Assembly (NCBI RefSeq): GCF_016865255.1
Contig: NZ_CP033381.1
Span: 434,001-498,000 of the forward strand
DNA from: Methylomonas sp. LW13
Lineage (GTDB): Bacteria > Pseudomonadota > Gammaproteobacteria > Methylococcales > Methylomonadaceae
Direction: 5' to 3'
Length of the DNA stretch: 64,000 nucleotides
The stretch's first letter is position 1. Every line of letters starts with the position of its first letter. The notes under the pieces are model-generated. The model searched no databases and had not been told where the DNA came from. It saw nothing but the letters and a program-made list of their open reading frames with translations. The position numbers and the translations under genes are program-made. Below, piece by piece: positions 46,284 through 57,776 of this stretch.

Positions 46284-47654
46284 ATGAACTATAGGCTCGC
46301 GGCGTTAGCGCTGCTTTGCCCTGCTGTCGCGGCGAATGCCGAGGCCGGCAAGGTACACGAACATGTTTTCAGCAACGGCTTGAAACTGCTGGTAAAGGAG
46401 GACCATCGTTCGCCGGTGGTAGTATCGCAAGTTTGGTACAAGGTCGGGTCCAGCTATGAACCCGGTGGCATCACCGGTATCTCACATATGTTGGAGCATA
46501 TGATGTTCAAGGGCACCGCAAAATATCCGGCCGGCGAGTTTTCCCGGATCATCGCTGAAAACGGCGGTAACGAGAATGCCTTTACCGGTCAGGATTACAC
46601 GGCTTATTTCCAAACCCTGGAAAAATCGCGCTTGGAAATCAGCTTTAAACTGGAAAGCGACCGGATGCGCAATCTGGATTTAAAAGCCGAAGAATTAAAA
46701 AAAGAACTGGAAGTAGTGACCGAAGAACGGCGCATGCGCACCGACGACCAGCCGCGCTCGAAAGTGCATGAGCAATTCATGGCTACGGCCTTCACCAACA
46801 GCCCGTACCAAAATCCGGTCATCGGTTGGCCGTCCGATATAGCCAACTATAAAGTCGAAGACCTGCAAGCCTGGTATCAGCAATGGTACGCGCCGAATAA
46901 CGCCACGCTGGTGGTGGTGGGCGATGTCGATGCGCAGCAAGTTGAAAAGCTGGCGGAGCAATATTTTGCGCCGCTGCAACCCAGCGTGTTGAAGCCGGTA
47001 AAGCCTCAGGATGAAAGCGAACAGAGAGGTGTGCGGCGCATCACCGTGAAAGCCCCCGCCAAACTGCCTTATCTGATGATGGGTTATAAAGTGCCCGTAC
47101 TGAAAACCGCCAAGCCGGAATGGGAGGCCTACGCGCTGGAAGTGCTGGCGGGTGTGCTGGACGGTGGTGATAGTGCCCGCTTGTCTTCGCGTCTGGTCAG
47201 GGGTAAGCAAATCGCGGTATCGGCGGGTGCGGGTTACGACTTCACTTCGCGCTTGCCCGAGATATTCCTGTTGGAAGCCACCCCCGCCGAAGGTAAAACC
47301 GTATTTGATCTGGAATATGCTTTGCTGGACGAGGTATATCAACTCAAGAACCAGTTGATCGACAAGGATGAATTGCAACGCATCAAGGCGCAAGTATTGG
47401 CCAGCGCGGTGTATCAGAAAGATTCCAACTTCTATCAAGCCATGCAATTGGGCACGCTGGAAACCGTGGGTATCGGTTGGCAGAAAGCTGACGAGTATGT
47501 CGATAAGATCAATCAAGTCACCGCCGAGCAGGTCAGGGAAGTGGCGCGTAAATACCTGATCGAAGACACGCTGACCGTAGCCTATCTCGACCCGCAACCC
47601 ATCACCCAAGCCGCCAAACCCGCAAAAGCCATAGGAGGCCATCATGCGTTTTAA
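46284..47654 (+). CDS. M16 zinc metallopeptidase, catalytic subunit
   Basis: 456 residues from the ATG at 46284 (CGAGGGA upstream); the longer frame lacks a signal sequence. Signal peptide about 1-19. The inverted zinc motif HxxEH is present as His68-Met-Leu-Glu71-His72, with the distal Glu about 75 residues later (EERR region). A periplasmic protease, working as a heterodimer with the next gene product, whose start overlaps its end by 11 bp. Confidence 0.93.
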   Translation: MNYRLAALALLCPAVAANAEAGKVHEHVFSNGLKLLVKEDHRSPVVVSQVWYKVGSSYEPGGITGISHMLEHMMFKGTAKYPAGEFSRIIAENGGNENAFTGQDYTAYFQTLEKSRLEISFKLESDRMRNLDLKAEELKKELEVVTEERRMRTDDQPRSKVHEQFMATAFTNSPYQNPVIGWPSDIANYKVEDLQAWYQQWYAPNNATLVVVGDVDAQQVEKLAEQYFAPLQPSVLKPVKPQDESEQRGVRRITVKAPAKLPYLMMGYKVPVLKTAKPEWEAYALEVLAGVLDGGDSARLSSRLVRGKQIAVSAGAGYDFTSRLPEIFLLEATPAEGKTVFDLEYALLDEVYQLKNQLIDKDELQRIKAQVLASAVYQKDSNFYQAMQLGTLETVGIGWQKADEYVDKINQVTAEQVREVARKYLIEDTLTVAYLDPQPITQAAKPAKAIGGHHAF

Positions 47655-48942
47655 TTTAATCGGCTTGGTACTATTGCTGTTGAGCCAGACCGTCTGGTCC
47701 GCCGCCAAAATCGAAAACTGGCAAACCCCGCAAGGCAGCCGGGTTTACTACGTGCGCACCGCCGGTTTGCCGATGGTGGATGTGCGGGTGGTATTCGATG
47801 CCGGCAGCGCCCGCGACGAAGCGCAGTTCGGTGTCGCTGCGCTGACCTCCGCCTTGCTGGATAGTGGGGCCGGCGACTTGAGCGCCGACGATATCGCCCA
47901 GCGTTTCGAGTCGGTAGGCGCCAATTATTCAGCCGGTGTCAACGAGGATATGGCCTGGCTGGCAATACGGACCTTGACCGAAAAAGCCTTGTTCGACAAA
48001 GCTTTGGCGACCTTCGAAACCGTATTGAGCAAGCCGGCTTTTAATCAAGCCGATTTTGAACGGGAAAAAGCCCGCACGCTGGCCGGTTTGAAACACCGGG
48101 AAGAATCGCCGGGCGAACTGGCCGGCCTTGCTTTTAATAGAGCGCTTTACGGCGATCATCCCTACGCCCATCCCGAGACCGGCGTGGTGGAAACCGTGGC
48201 CGGTTTTAGCGCTGACGATTTGAAAAGCTTTTATCAAAAATACTATGTGGCGGCCAACGCGATGGTGGTCATCGTCGGCGACGTCAGTCGCGAGCAAGCC
48301 GAACAAACCGCGAATCAAGTACTGAGCAAATTGCCGGTCGGCAGCAAGCCCGCCGAAATTCCGGCGGTGACGATGCCGAATAAAGCCAGCAAACAGCACA
48401 TCGAGTTTCCGTCCACGCAAACCCATGTGTTGGTCGGCTTGCCCGGCACCTATCGTAAGGACCCGGACTATTTCGCCTTGTATGTAGGTAACCATATTTT
48501 GGGCGGCGGCAGCATGGTGTCCAGGTTATTTGAAGAAGTGCGGGAGAAGCGCGGTTTGGCGTATGGTGCTTATAGCGTGTTTGCGCCCTTATACCGGCAG
48601 GGGCCGTTCATGATGAGTTTGCAAACCCGCAACGATCAAACCGAACAGGCTTTGGATGTGTTGCTGAAGACCTTCAACGAGTTTCTCGATAAAGGCCCCA
48701 GCGATAAGGAACTGACCGCCGCCAAGCAAAACATCACAGGTGGTTTTGCGATGCGCTTCGATACCAATAGCAAGTTGACCGATTACGTAGCGATGATTGG
48801 GTTTTATCAGCAGCCGCTGGACTATCTGGATACCTTTCAGAGCAATGTCGAAGCTGTCAGCATCGAGCAAATCAAGGATGCGTTCAAGCGCCGGGTAAAA
48901 CCGGAGTTGTTGCAAACCGTGACGGTCGGTGCCGGTAAATAA
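47644..48942 (+). CDS. M16 peptidase-like partner subunit, catalytically silent
   Basis: 432 residues with a signal peptide (about 1-19, ending VWS-A). Same fold as the upstream gene, but the HxxEH site is replaced by ALTSALLDSG, so it cannot bind the catalytic zinc. The conserved C-terminal Arg/Tyr region (REKRGLAYGAYS) that holds substrate is retained. Typical active/inactive pair, as in mitochondrial processing peptidase and sporulation-type M16 heterodimers. Confidence 0.92.
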   Translation: MRFNLIGLVLLLLSQTVWSAAKIENWQTPQGSRVYYVRTAGLPMVDVRVVFDAGSARDEAQFGVAALTSALLDSGAGDLSADDIAQRFESVGANYSAGVNEDMAWLAIRTLTEKALFDKALATFETVLSKPAFNQADFEREKARTLAGLKHREESPGELAGLAFNRALYGDHPYAHPETGVVETVAGFSADDLKSFYQKYYVAANAMVVIVGDVSREQAEQTANQVLSKLPVGSKPAEIPAVTMPNKASKQHIEFPSTQTHVLVGLPGTYRKDPDYFALYVGNHILGGGSMVSRLFEEVREKRGLAYGAYSVFAPLYRQGPFMMSLQTRNDQTEQALDVLLKTFNEFLDKGPSDKELTAAKQNITGGFAMRFDTNSKLTDYVAMIGFYQQPLDYLDTFQSNVEAVSIEQIKDAFKRRVKPELLQTVTVGAGK

Positions 48943-48943
48943 A

Positions 48944-50288
<1,345 letters not shown>

Positions 50289-50395
50289 CATGCGTTAGCA
50301 GCGTCAGGCGCGTATTTGCACCTGACGCAAACAAAATCAATCAACGGGCTGAGCCCTGGCGCCGGTACCGCACAATCTAAATTTAGGGGATCGAT

Positions 50396-51445
50396 ATGCT
50401 CAAAAGTGTTGGCTATGCTGCCTACAACCCGCAAACCCCGCTGCGCTCGTTTCATTTCGAACGCCGGCAACCCGGTTCCGAGGATGTGCGTATCGAAATT
50501 CTGTATTGCGGGGTTTGCCATAGCGACTTGCATCAAGTACGCAACGAATGGCGCGGCACGACATTTCCGATAGTGCCGGGCCACGAAATTGTCGGTCGGG
50601 TCGTGGAAGTCGGCTCCCAAGTGACTCATTTTAAGGTGGGTGATTTGGCCGGGGTAGGCTGCATGGTGGATTCCTGCGGCGTCTGTCCCGATTGCCTTGA
50701 TCATCAGGAACAGTTTTGCGACCAAACGGTGTTCACTTACAACAGTCCGGACAAATACACCGGCAAAATGACTTACGGCGGCTACTCGAATCAGATCGTG
50801 GTCGATCAGGGGTTTGTGTTGCAAGTGTCCGATAAGCTGGAGTTGGCGGCGGTAGCGCCCCTGCTGTGCGCCGGTATTACGACCTATTCGCCTTTGCGGC
50901 ATTGGCAAATCGGCAAGGGCCATAAGGTTGGCATCGTCGGTTTGGGCGGTCTGGGGCATATGGGCGTGAAGTTTGCCCATGCCTTTGGCGCGGAAGTCGT
51001 GCTGTTTACGACATCGCCAGGCAAGGAAGCGGATGCCAAACGCTTGGGGGCGAGCGAGGTAGTAATTTCAAAAAACGCCGACGAGATGGAAAAGCATTTA
51101 AACAGCTTTGATTTCATTTTAAATACCGTCGCCGCGCAGCACGATCTGGATCAATATTTAAGCCTGTTGAAGCGCGACGGCACGATGTGCCTGGTCGGCG
51201 TACCGTCCGAGCCGCATCCCTCGCCGAACGTCGGCAACCTGATATTCCGTCGCCGCGCACTGGCTGGGTCGCTGATCGGTGGCATCCGTGAGACCCAGGA
51301 AATGCTGGATTTCTGCGCAGAGCACGGCATCGTGTCCGATATTGAGCTGATTCCGATGGCCGGCATCAATGACGCCTATCAACGTATGTTGAAAAGCGAC
51401 GTGAAATACCGCTTTGTGATCGATATGGCGACCCTGCCGGGCTGA
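50396..51445 (+). CDS. Zinc-dependent NAD(P)-alcohol/aldehyde dehydrogenase (CAD/YahK type)
   Basis: 349 residues. Medium-chain dehydrogenase. Catalytic zinc from Cys in CGVCHSD and His-Glu in PGHEIVG; structural zinc from four Cys in CGVCPDCLDHQEQFC; Rossmann motif VGIVGLGGLGHMGVK. The cinnamyl-alcohol group (YahK, AdhC) usually prefers NADPH and reduces aldehydes, which would suit formaldehyde or fatty-aldehyde stress, though the substrate cannot be read from sequence. Has its own promoter region of about 100 bp. Confidence 0.92.
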   Translation: MLKSVGYAAYNPQTPLRSFHFERRQPGSEDVRIEILYCGVCHSDLHQVRNEWRGTTFPIVPGHEIVGRVVEVGSQVTHFKVGDLAGVGCMVDSCGVCPDCLDHQEQFCDQTVFTYNSPDKYTGKMTYGGYSNQIVVDQGFVLQVSDKLELAAVAPLLCAGITTYSPLRHWQIGKGHKVGIVGLGGLGHMGVKFAHAFGAEVVLFTTSPGKEADAKRLGASEVVISKNADEMEKHLNSFDFILNTVAAQHDLDQYLSLLKRDGTMCLVGVPSEPHPSPNVGNLIFRRRALAGSLIGGIRETQEMLDFCAEHGIVSDIELIPMAGINDAYQRMLKSDVKYRFVIDMATLPG

Positions 51446-51474
51446 CGCACTATCCCAAGCTCCTAAATATCGTC

Positions 51475-51494
51475 GCTCCCGCGCAGCCGGGAGC
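51475..51494 (+). terminator. GC-rich hairpin after the dehydrogenase
   Basis: GCTCCCG (51475-51481) pairs perfectly with CGGGAGC (51488-51494) over a six-base loop, followed by a second small hairpin (CCAGTT/AACTGG). No T tract follows, so it may be a Rho-dependent end or an mRNA stabiliser. Confidence 0.45.
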
Positions 51495-51631
51495 CCAGTT
51501 GCTAAACTGGATTAGCGATGAGTCCTCGCAATGCCGGATGGCCCAGGTTTTGGCCTATCCGCATCCCTAGCAAAACATTTGACCTATAATCACCTTCTCT
51601 CACTTTTCTTGGCTTGTTGGGCAGAGAAGGA

Positions 51632-54600
51632 ATGCGTTTGAGCTTTTACCGATTTATTTTTCTGACAGCAATTATTGCCGTGGCGGGTTGGGCTGGGTTG
51701 CGCCTAGCCTTACCGCCAGGCTATGCCAGTCCGATTTGGCCGCCGGCCGGCATTGCGCTGGCAGCGGTGTTGCTCTGGGGTAAGAAAATCTGGCCGGCGA
51801 TAGGGTGCGGCTCGTTCCTGACCAATCTCTCGCAAGGATATGATTTAAGCGGCGAATTAACGCCGCCGACGGTCTTCGTCGCGATGGGCATCGCGATCGG
51901 CAGCACATTGCAAGCATTGACCGGTGCTTGGCTGTCGCAACGCTTTCTAGGGACCGGCGTACCGCGTTTGGATAAAGGCAAAAACATTTTTCGGTATGTG
52001 TTACTAGTCGGGCCTTTGACTTGCTTGATCGCCGCCACCGTCGGGGTCAGCACCTTGCTTGGATTCGGTGTTTTAACCGATGCCAATGTTTTGGTGGCTT
52101 GGTGGAATTGGTGGATAGGCGATTGTCTCGGAGCCATCATTATATCGCCTTTGGTTTTTTGCTGGTTTGCAGAGCCAAGAGCGCTTTGGCGTCCCCGGCT
52201 GGTAGGTGTGGCTATGCCGCTGGTAGCCATGTTGGCCGGGCTGATCATTACTTTTCTATTGGTTTTGCGAGCGGAAGACAGTCGGCTGCAACTGCAATTT
52301 GACAGCAATGCCGGCGCGGTTAATAAAGCCTTGGCAGACAATTTTTCCGCCGTGTTAAAAGCGTCTTTTTCGCTCAATAGTTTCTTCCAAGCGGCCGGAC
52401 CGGTAGACCGGGATAAATTCGGCGTTTTTGCCAATGGCGTGCTGGCACAGAATCCGCACATTCAAGCACTGAGCTGGGTATCGCAGATCCCCAGCGAACA
52501 GCGGGCGTCTTACGAGCAATCGATCCGCGACGAAGGATATAAAGATTTTACGATCAAGGAACTAGGTGCGGATCGCCAGTTCATCAAGGCTCAGGAGCGT
52601 ACCGAGTATTTCCCCGTTACCTTTATCGAGCCTTTATCAACCAATAAGCTGGCGCTGGGTTTTGACTTGAATTCCGAGGCCAATCGCCGAGCAGCGCTGA
52701 CGGAAGCCAGGGCCAGCCAAGCAGTCAGCGTCACCCGGCCTATTCAACTGGTGCAGGACGGGCAAGCCAATCAAGCCCTATTGCTGATGATGCCTGTATA
52801 CCTGGCTAATGCCAACAGTTCGGAGCCGGCGTTTAGCGGGTTTTTGTCTACAGTGGTGCGTATCGACTCCTTGGTGAAGGCGGCCATGCAAGACTTAAAT
52901 CTTGACGATATGAACGTGGCGCTACTGTATTACGATGCGGAAAACCAAGCTATACCGTTATACGGAGCGCTGAAAGCATTGACGACCGGTGTTAATGAGT
53001 CCAGGCATTCTATCCGTTTTGGCAATCGCTTGTTGGAAGTGATTGTCCAGCCGGAAGCCGTATTCATTGCGACGCATGCCTCCTGGTTACCGTGGCTGGT
53101 GTTATTGGGCGGATTGCTGTTTACCATGCTACTAAGCGTGTACTTGTTATCCGCCACCGGCAGGGCGGCTATGGTGGCGGCACTGGTCGATCAGCGCACC
53201 GCTCAGCTTGATGCTGCAAACTCAAGTTTAAAGGATGCGTATATTCGTTTGGCGGAAAAAGGCCAAAAGCTCCGCGACTTATACGAGCTGTCGCCCTTAG
53301 GCATCGCTTTGCTGGACGTGCACGGCAAATTCGTTGAATTCAATCATGCTTTTCAACGCATGACCGGGTATACGGAAGAAGAACTTCAACGGCTCGATTA
53401 CATGAGCTTATCCGCCGATAAAGAGCAGAGTTTGGCCGAACAATTAAGTTGGTTAGCCAGAACCGGGCAGTATGGTTCGGACGAAGCGACGTTTATCCAT
53501 AAAAGAGGGCGGCCGGTATCGTTGCAACTAAGCGGCACCAAAGTCGCCGGAACCGAGGATCAGGATTATATTTGGTTTATTGCCGAAGACGTCACCCAAG
53601 CCAAAGCCAATAAAGAAGTGCTACGGCAAAGCGAGTTGAAGTATCGAAAGTTGTTCAACAGCGCTAGCGATGCGGTCATGATGGCCGATAGCAGCGGATT
53701 TCTGGATTGTAATCAGGCCACCTTGGATTTATTTGGTTACGACGCTGTGTCCGAGTTCTGTCGCTTGCACCCCGGTAAAGTTTCGCCGCCAAATCAGGCA
53801 AACGGCAGGGATTCGGTAGAATTGGCGAACGAGTATATGGCTACGGCGATCAAAAACGGCCACTTGGAATTCGAGTGGCTGCATAAGCGTGCCGACGGTC
53901 GTATTTTTCCGGCTTTGGTGACGCTGGCGCGGGTTAGTCTGGACGGCCACCTGGTATTACAAAGCGTGGTGCGCGATCTAAGCGAACAGAAGCGGGTGGA
54001 ACAGGCCTTGATCGAAGCCAAAGAAACCGCCGAGAGCATGGCGGCCTTCAAATCGGAGTTTCTGGCGAACATGTCCCACGAAATCCGCACGCCGATGAAC
54101 GCGGTGATCGGGTTGTCGCAGTTGGCATTGAATAAGCCGGTATCCGCTGAGGTAAGGGATTATCTGCAAAAGATTTACAGCAGTTCGGTCAGTTTACTTG
54201 GCGTACTCAACGATATTCTCGACTTCTCCAAAATGGAGGCCGGTAAACTGGGACTCGAACAGGTCGAATTCAACCTGAATAACGTGTTGGATAACCTGCA
54301 TAATCTGTTTGCCCTTTACGCTGCGGAAAAATGCTTGGACATCAAAATAGACGTTGCGCCACACGTACCTTTAAGCTTGGTGGGTGATGCGCTGCGTTTG
54401 CAGCAGATTCTCTCCAACCTGGTGGGAAATGCGCTTAAGTTTACTGAGCAAGGCAGTGTCACATTGCAAGTGGCTTTGCTGGAATGGCAGGATGCTCAGG
54501 CCAAGCTTCGTTTCAGTGTGATGGATACCGGTATCGGTATTCCCGAAGCGGATCTGCCTAAGTTGTTCCATTCCTTCAGTCAGTTGGATGCGTCGATTAC

Positions 54601-55594
54601 TCGCCGCTTCGGTGGTACAGGCTTGGGCTTGAGCATCAGCCAAAAGTTGTTGCAACTAATGGGTAGCGATTTTCATGTCGAAAGTAAGCCGGGGCAGGGT
54701 TCGAATTTTAGTTTTGACTTAATGCTGGGCGTTAGCGCGCAGCAAGCCGACTTGCCGGCGGCGCGGCCGGATAACGACACCCAGGCCGGTGGCTTGTCTA
54801 AGACGCTTGCCGAGCAAGGTAGCGCATTGCGGGGCATGCGTATTCTGGTGGCCGAAGACCATGCTATCAATCAGAAAATTTTGCAGGAATTTTTGGCCTT
54901 ATGCGGGGTTAGTGTCGATCTTGCCGGTAACGGCCGCGACGCCTTGGCCTTGCTGGCAGAGCACGCTTATGATGCAGTGCTGATGGATATTCATATGCCG
55001 GTGATGAGCGGTTTGGCCGCTACCGAACAGATCCGCCTTAACCCCGAGTATCAATCGCTACCGATTATCGCGCTGAGTGCTGGCGTGACCCAAGAGGAAC
55101 GGGACAAATGCCTGGCCAGCGGTATGAACGAGTTTGTGGTCAAGCCGATTCAACCGATGCAGTTGGTTAAGGTGTTGTGCCAGCAGATAGGTCGAAGTTC
55201 GATTGGCGCTTCGGTAAACGGGCCTGTTAAAAATGCGCGTGACGTTTCAGCGTTTTGCTTACGAGATTTGCCCGGTTTTGATTTCAGCAACACGCTGGAT
55301 TTGTTGGATGGCGACGAAAGCTTTTTGAGCGAGTTGCTGGGTAGTTTCAGAAATAGCACCGCAAGCACCTTGATAGCGCTGGATGATTTGCTGGAGAAGC
55401 GCGATTTGCAAAAGGCGCGAGACGTGCTGCACGGTTTGAAAGGCGTTGCCGCTAACTTGGGGGCAAATCGTGTGGAGCAGGCCGCGACGAGATTTTGTCT
55501 GTCACTCAAGCAGGACAGTTTAAATCCTGCTGACTATGCCGAATTCAAACGGATAATGACCGAAGCACTGACTGCACTGGAACCGTTGGGATAG
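51632..55594 (+). CDS. MASE1-CHASE-PAS-PAS hybrid histidine kinase with receiver and HPt
   Basis: 1320 residues from the ATG at 51632; a TTG at 51638 has better spacing to the AAGGA, and a TTG at 51614 is a longer alternative. Order: MASE1 membrane domain (about 1-215), CHASE periplasmic sensor (about 220-470), TM (about 490-510), two PAS domains (about 545-665 and 670-790), DHp with His816 (SHEIRTP), HATPase (about 860-1035), receiver with Asp1119 (LMDIHMP), HPt with His1267 (HGLKG). A complete internal phosphorelay that must pass phosphate to a regulator encoded elsewhere; MASE1 and CHASE suggest sensing of a small extracellular ligand. Confidence 0.92.
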   Translation: MRLSFYRFIFLTAIIAVAGWAGLRLALPPGYASPIWPPAGIALAAVLLWGKKIWPAIGCGSFLTNLSQGYDLSGELTPPTVFVAMGIAIGSTLQALTGAWLSQRFLGTGVPRLDKGKNIFRYVLLVGPLTCLIAATVGVSTLLGFGVLTDANVLVAWWNWWIGDCLGAIIISPLVFCWFAEPRALWRPRLVGVAMPLVAMLAGLIITFLLVLRAEDSRLQLQFDSNAGAVNKALADNFSAVLKASFSLNSFFQAAGPVDRDKFGVFANGVLAQNPHIQALSWVSQIPSEQRASYEQSIRDEGYKDFTIKELGADRQFIKAQERTEYFPVTFIEPLSTNKLALGFDLNSEANRRAALTEARASQAVSVTRPIQLVQDGQANQALLLMMPVYLANANSSEPAFSGFLSTVVRIDSLVKAAMQDLNLDDMNVALLYYDAENQAIPLYGALKALTTGVNESRHSIRFGNRLLEVIVQPEAVFIATHASWLPWLVLLGGLLFTMLLSVYLLSATGRAAMVAALVDQRTAQLDAANSSLKDAYIRLAEKGQKLRDLYELSPLGIALLDVHGKFVEFNHAFQRMTGYTEEELQRLDYMSLSADKEQSLAEQLSWLARTGQYGSDEATFIHKRGRPVSLQLSGTKVAGTEDQDYIWFIAEDVTQAKANKEVLRQSELKYRKLFNSASDAVMMADSSGFLDCNQATLDLFGYDAVSEFCRLHPGKVSPPNQANGRDSVELANEYMATAIKNGHLEFEWLHKRADGRIFPALVTLARVSLDGHLVLQSVVRDLSEQKRVEQALIEAKETAESMAAFKSEFLANMSHEIRTPMNAVIGLSQLALNKPVSAEVRDYLQKIYSSSVSLLGVLNDILDFSKMEAGKLGLEQVEFNLNNVLDNLHNLFALYAAEKCLDIKIDVAPHVPLSLVGDALRLQQILSNLVGNALKFTEQGSVTLQVALLEWQDAQAKLRFSVMDTGIGIPEADLPKLFHSFSQLDASITRRFGGTGLGLSISQKLLQLMGSDFHVESKPGQGSNFSFDLMLGVSAQQADLPAARPDNDTQAGGLSKTLAEQGSALRGMRILVAEDHAINQKILQEFLALCGVSVDLAGNGRDALALLAEHAYDAVLMDIHMPVMSGLAATEQIRLNPEYQSLPIIALSAGVTQEERDKCLASGMNEFVVKPIQPMQLVKVLCQQIGRSSIGASVNGPVKNARDVSAFCLRDLPGFDFSNTLDLLDGDESFLSELLGSFRNSTASTLIALDDLLEKRDLQKARDVLHGLKGVAANLGANRVEQAATRFCLSLKQDSLNPADYAEFKRIMTEALTALEPLG

Positions 55595-55729
55595 TCGCTC
55601 GACATTGTTCCTGATGGAACAGTGTCTACAGCCGGTCCCAAAACATCGTTAGAGTCCGGTCCAGTTTATCGGTGTAAAATCCGCCGCCATATTGCCTTTA
55701 GTAAAACATCCCGCCAAGGAGAACGCACA

Positions 55730-56356
55730 ATGAACGATCTGGTGTTTTATACCAATCCGCAGTCGCGTGGGCGCATCGCTCACTGGATGCTGGAAGAAAT
55801 CGGCGAGCCTTACGAAACGGTCTGGTTGGCGTTCGGCGCCGAGATGAAAAATGCCGACTATCTGGCTGTCAATCCAATGGGCAAGGTGCCGGCGCTGAAA
55901 CACGGCACAGCGTTCGTCACGGAAACTGCCGCCATTTGCGCGTATTTGGCGGATCGTTTTCCGCAGAAAAATCTGCTGCCGGCCGCAAACCATCCCGCGC
56001 ACGCGGACTATTTCCGTTGGCTGTTTTTCGCGGCCGGTCCGCTGGAACAGGCCGTTACCGCCAAGACGCTGGGTTGGCAAGTGCCCGAGGGCAAAAGCGG
56101 CTTTGTCGGTTTCGGTAGTTACGAAGCGACCTTAGCCGCCGTCGAAACAGCCCTGCGGCCCGGACCTTACATTTGTGGCGCGCAATTTACCGCCGCGGAC
56201 GTGTATGTCGGCTCGCAGCTTGGTTGGGGGATGATGTTTGGCAGCATCGACAAGCGTCCGCTGTTCGAGGATTATGTGGCGCGGATCTACGCACGCCCGG
56301 CAGCCCTGCAAGCCATTCGTCTCAACGAAGAATATTTGCAACAGCGCCAGGTCTGA
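55730..56356 (+). CDS. Glutathione S-transferase family protein
   Basis: 208 residues from the ATG at 55730, with AAGGAG at ideal distance. Thioredoxin-like N-domain (about 1-80; NPQSRGRIAHWMLEEIGEPYE, NPMGKVPAL, then the TETAAICAYLADRFP helix) and an all-helical C-domain. Its active-site Ser/Arg pattern is that of bacterial beta/theta-like GSTs. Probably detoxifies electrophiles or acts in stress. 28 bp before murI. Confidence 0.9.
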   Translation: MNDLVFYTNPQSRGRIAHWMLEEIGEPYETVWLAFGAEMKNADYLAVNPMGKVPALKHGTAFVTETAAICAYLADRFPQKNLLPAANHPAHADYFRWLFFAAGPLEQAVTAKTLGWQVPEGKSGFVGFGSYEATLAAVETALRPGPYICGAQFTAADVYVGSQLGWGMMFGSIDKRPLFEDYVARIYARPAALQAIRLNEEYLQQRQV

Positions 56357-56384
56357 TCGATTGGATAATAGACAGCATCCATCC

Positions 56385-57227
56385 ATGACAGCGTTGCGCA
56401 CCGAGGCCCCCATTGGCGTATTCGATTCCGGCGTCGGCGGCCTGTCCGTGCTGCGAGCCATCCGTGCGGAACTGCCCATGGAAGACTTGTTGTATGTGGC
56501 CGATTCCGGCTACGCGCCCTACGGCGACCGCGATGCGGAGTTTATTGCGGATAGGGCGACAACGATCACCGAGCGGCTGCTCGATGCCGGCGTGAAGGCC
56601 ATCGTGGTGGCCTGCAACACCGCCACCGTGGTCGCAATCGAAAAACTGCGCGCGTGGTGTCCGGTGCCGGTGGTGGCGATGGAGCCGGCCATCAAGCCGG
56701 CGGCGCAAACCACCCAATCCGGAGTGATCGGCGTGCTGGCCACCAGCCGCACGCTGGCCAGCCCCAGCGTCGCCAGGTTGTGCGCGGCCTACGGTAAAGA
56801 CATTGAAATATTGTTGCAGCCTTGTCCCGGTCTGGTCGAACAAGTTGAAAAAGTCCAATTGCACAGCGATACGACGCGCGAGCTTTTGCTCGGTTACCTG
56901 TCGCCGTTGCTGTTGGCCGGTGCCGATACCATCGTATTAGGCTGCACGCATTACCCGTTTCTGGCAGAGCTGATTCGGGACATTGTGGGGCCGGATCTGA
57001 CGATAATCGACCCGGCTACCGCCGTGGCAAAAGAGCTGGTGCGGCGTTTGCAGGGCCATCTTAGGCCTGTTCCGAGTGCGCGAACCGCAGAGGTCCGCTT
57101 TTTTTCCAGCACCGCGGTCGAAGAGGCCAGCCAGATCATATCCGCGCTCTGGGGTAGTCCTGTACTTGTTCAGGCGCTTGCTCGGAGCGCTAAGGGCAAG
57201 CAGATCGGTTCGGCAGCTTTGGGCTAG
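56385..57227 (+). CDS. murI: Glutamate racemase
   Basis: 280 residues. Makes D-glutamate for peptidoglycan. Two catalytic Cys are present, in VACNTATV and LGCTHYPF, with the FDSGVGGLSVL start and DSGYAPYG substrate loop. Tail of about 15 residues beyond the usual end. Downstream of the GST gene and likely co-transcribed with it. Confidence 0.95.
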   Translation: MTALRTEAPIGVFDSGVGGLSVLRAIRAELPMEDLLYVADSGYAPYGDRDAEFIADRATTITERLLDAGVKAIVVACNTATVVAIEKLRAWCPVPVVAMEPAIKPAAQTTQSGVIGVLATSRTLASPSVARLCAAYGKDIEILLQPCPGLVEQVEKVQLHSDTTRELLLGYLSPLLLAGADTIVLGCTHYPFLAELIRDIVGPDLTIIDPATAVAKELVRRLQGHLRPVPSARTAEVRFFSSTAVEEASQIISALWGSPVLVQALARSAKGKQIGSAALG

Positions 57228-57285
57228 TCTCCACCGGATTTTTAATAAACCGTTCGAGCCGGTTATCTTCCATTTGTAGACCATC

Positions 57286-57762
57286 ATGAACGATAAACAC
57301 ACTCCAATAGCCGTGTCTGCGGCAGATGTCGAGTCACGCACCACATCGCTGTATCCGGAACCGTTTGCCTCGCGCATGGCGGGAAGGGAGAAACGCCGTC
57401 TCGGCGATTTATTCGATCTGGCAAATTTTGGCGTCAATCTAACCACGCTAGCACCCGGTGCCAGATCGGCGTTGCGGCACAGCCATTCGCGGCAAGACGA
57501 GTTTATTTATATATTGCAAGGCCATCCGACATTGGTGACGGATGCAGGCGAAACCCAGCTGGCGCCGGGTATGTGCGCGGGATTTAAAGCCGGCACCGGC
57601 AATGCGCACCAGTTGCTGAATCGCTCGAACGCAGACGTGCAGTACCTGGAAGTTGGCGACAGGACGGCCGGAGACGCGGTGATCTATCCGGACGACGATT
57701 TGCAAGCGATGTCGGTTGACGGGAGCTGGCGTTTTGCCCACAAAGGCGGCGAGCCATACTAA
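57286..57762 (+). CDS. Cupin-domain protein
   Basis: 158 residues. A single cupin barrel with metal-binding motif 1 (ARSALRHSHSRQDEFIYILQG: His-x-His, Glu) and motif 2 (GTGNAHQLLN with His). Probable metal-dependent small-molecule enzyme or binding protein; similar proteins are annotated as sugar isomerase-like or transcriptional-regulator-like cupins. 14 bp before the next gene, so the two are an operon. Confidence 0.85.
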   Translation: MNDKHTPIAVSAADVESRTTSLYPEPFASRMAGREKRRLGDLFDLANFGVNLTTLAPGARSALRHSHSRQDEFIYILQGHPTLVTDAGETQLAPGMCAGFKAGTGNAHQLLNRSNADVQYLEVGDRTAGDAVIYPDDDLQAMSVDGSWRFAHKGGEPY

Positions 57763-57776
57763 AAAACGGAGTCTGC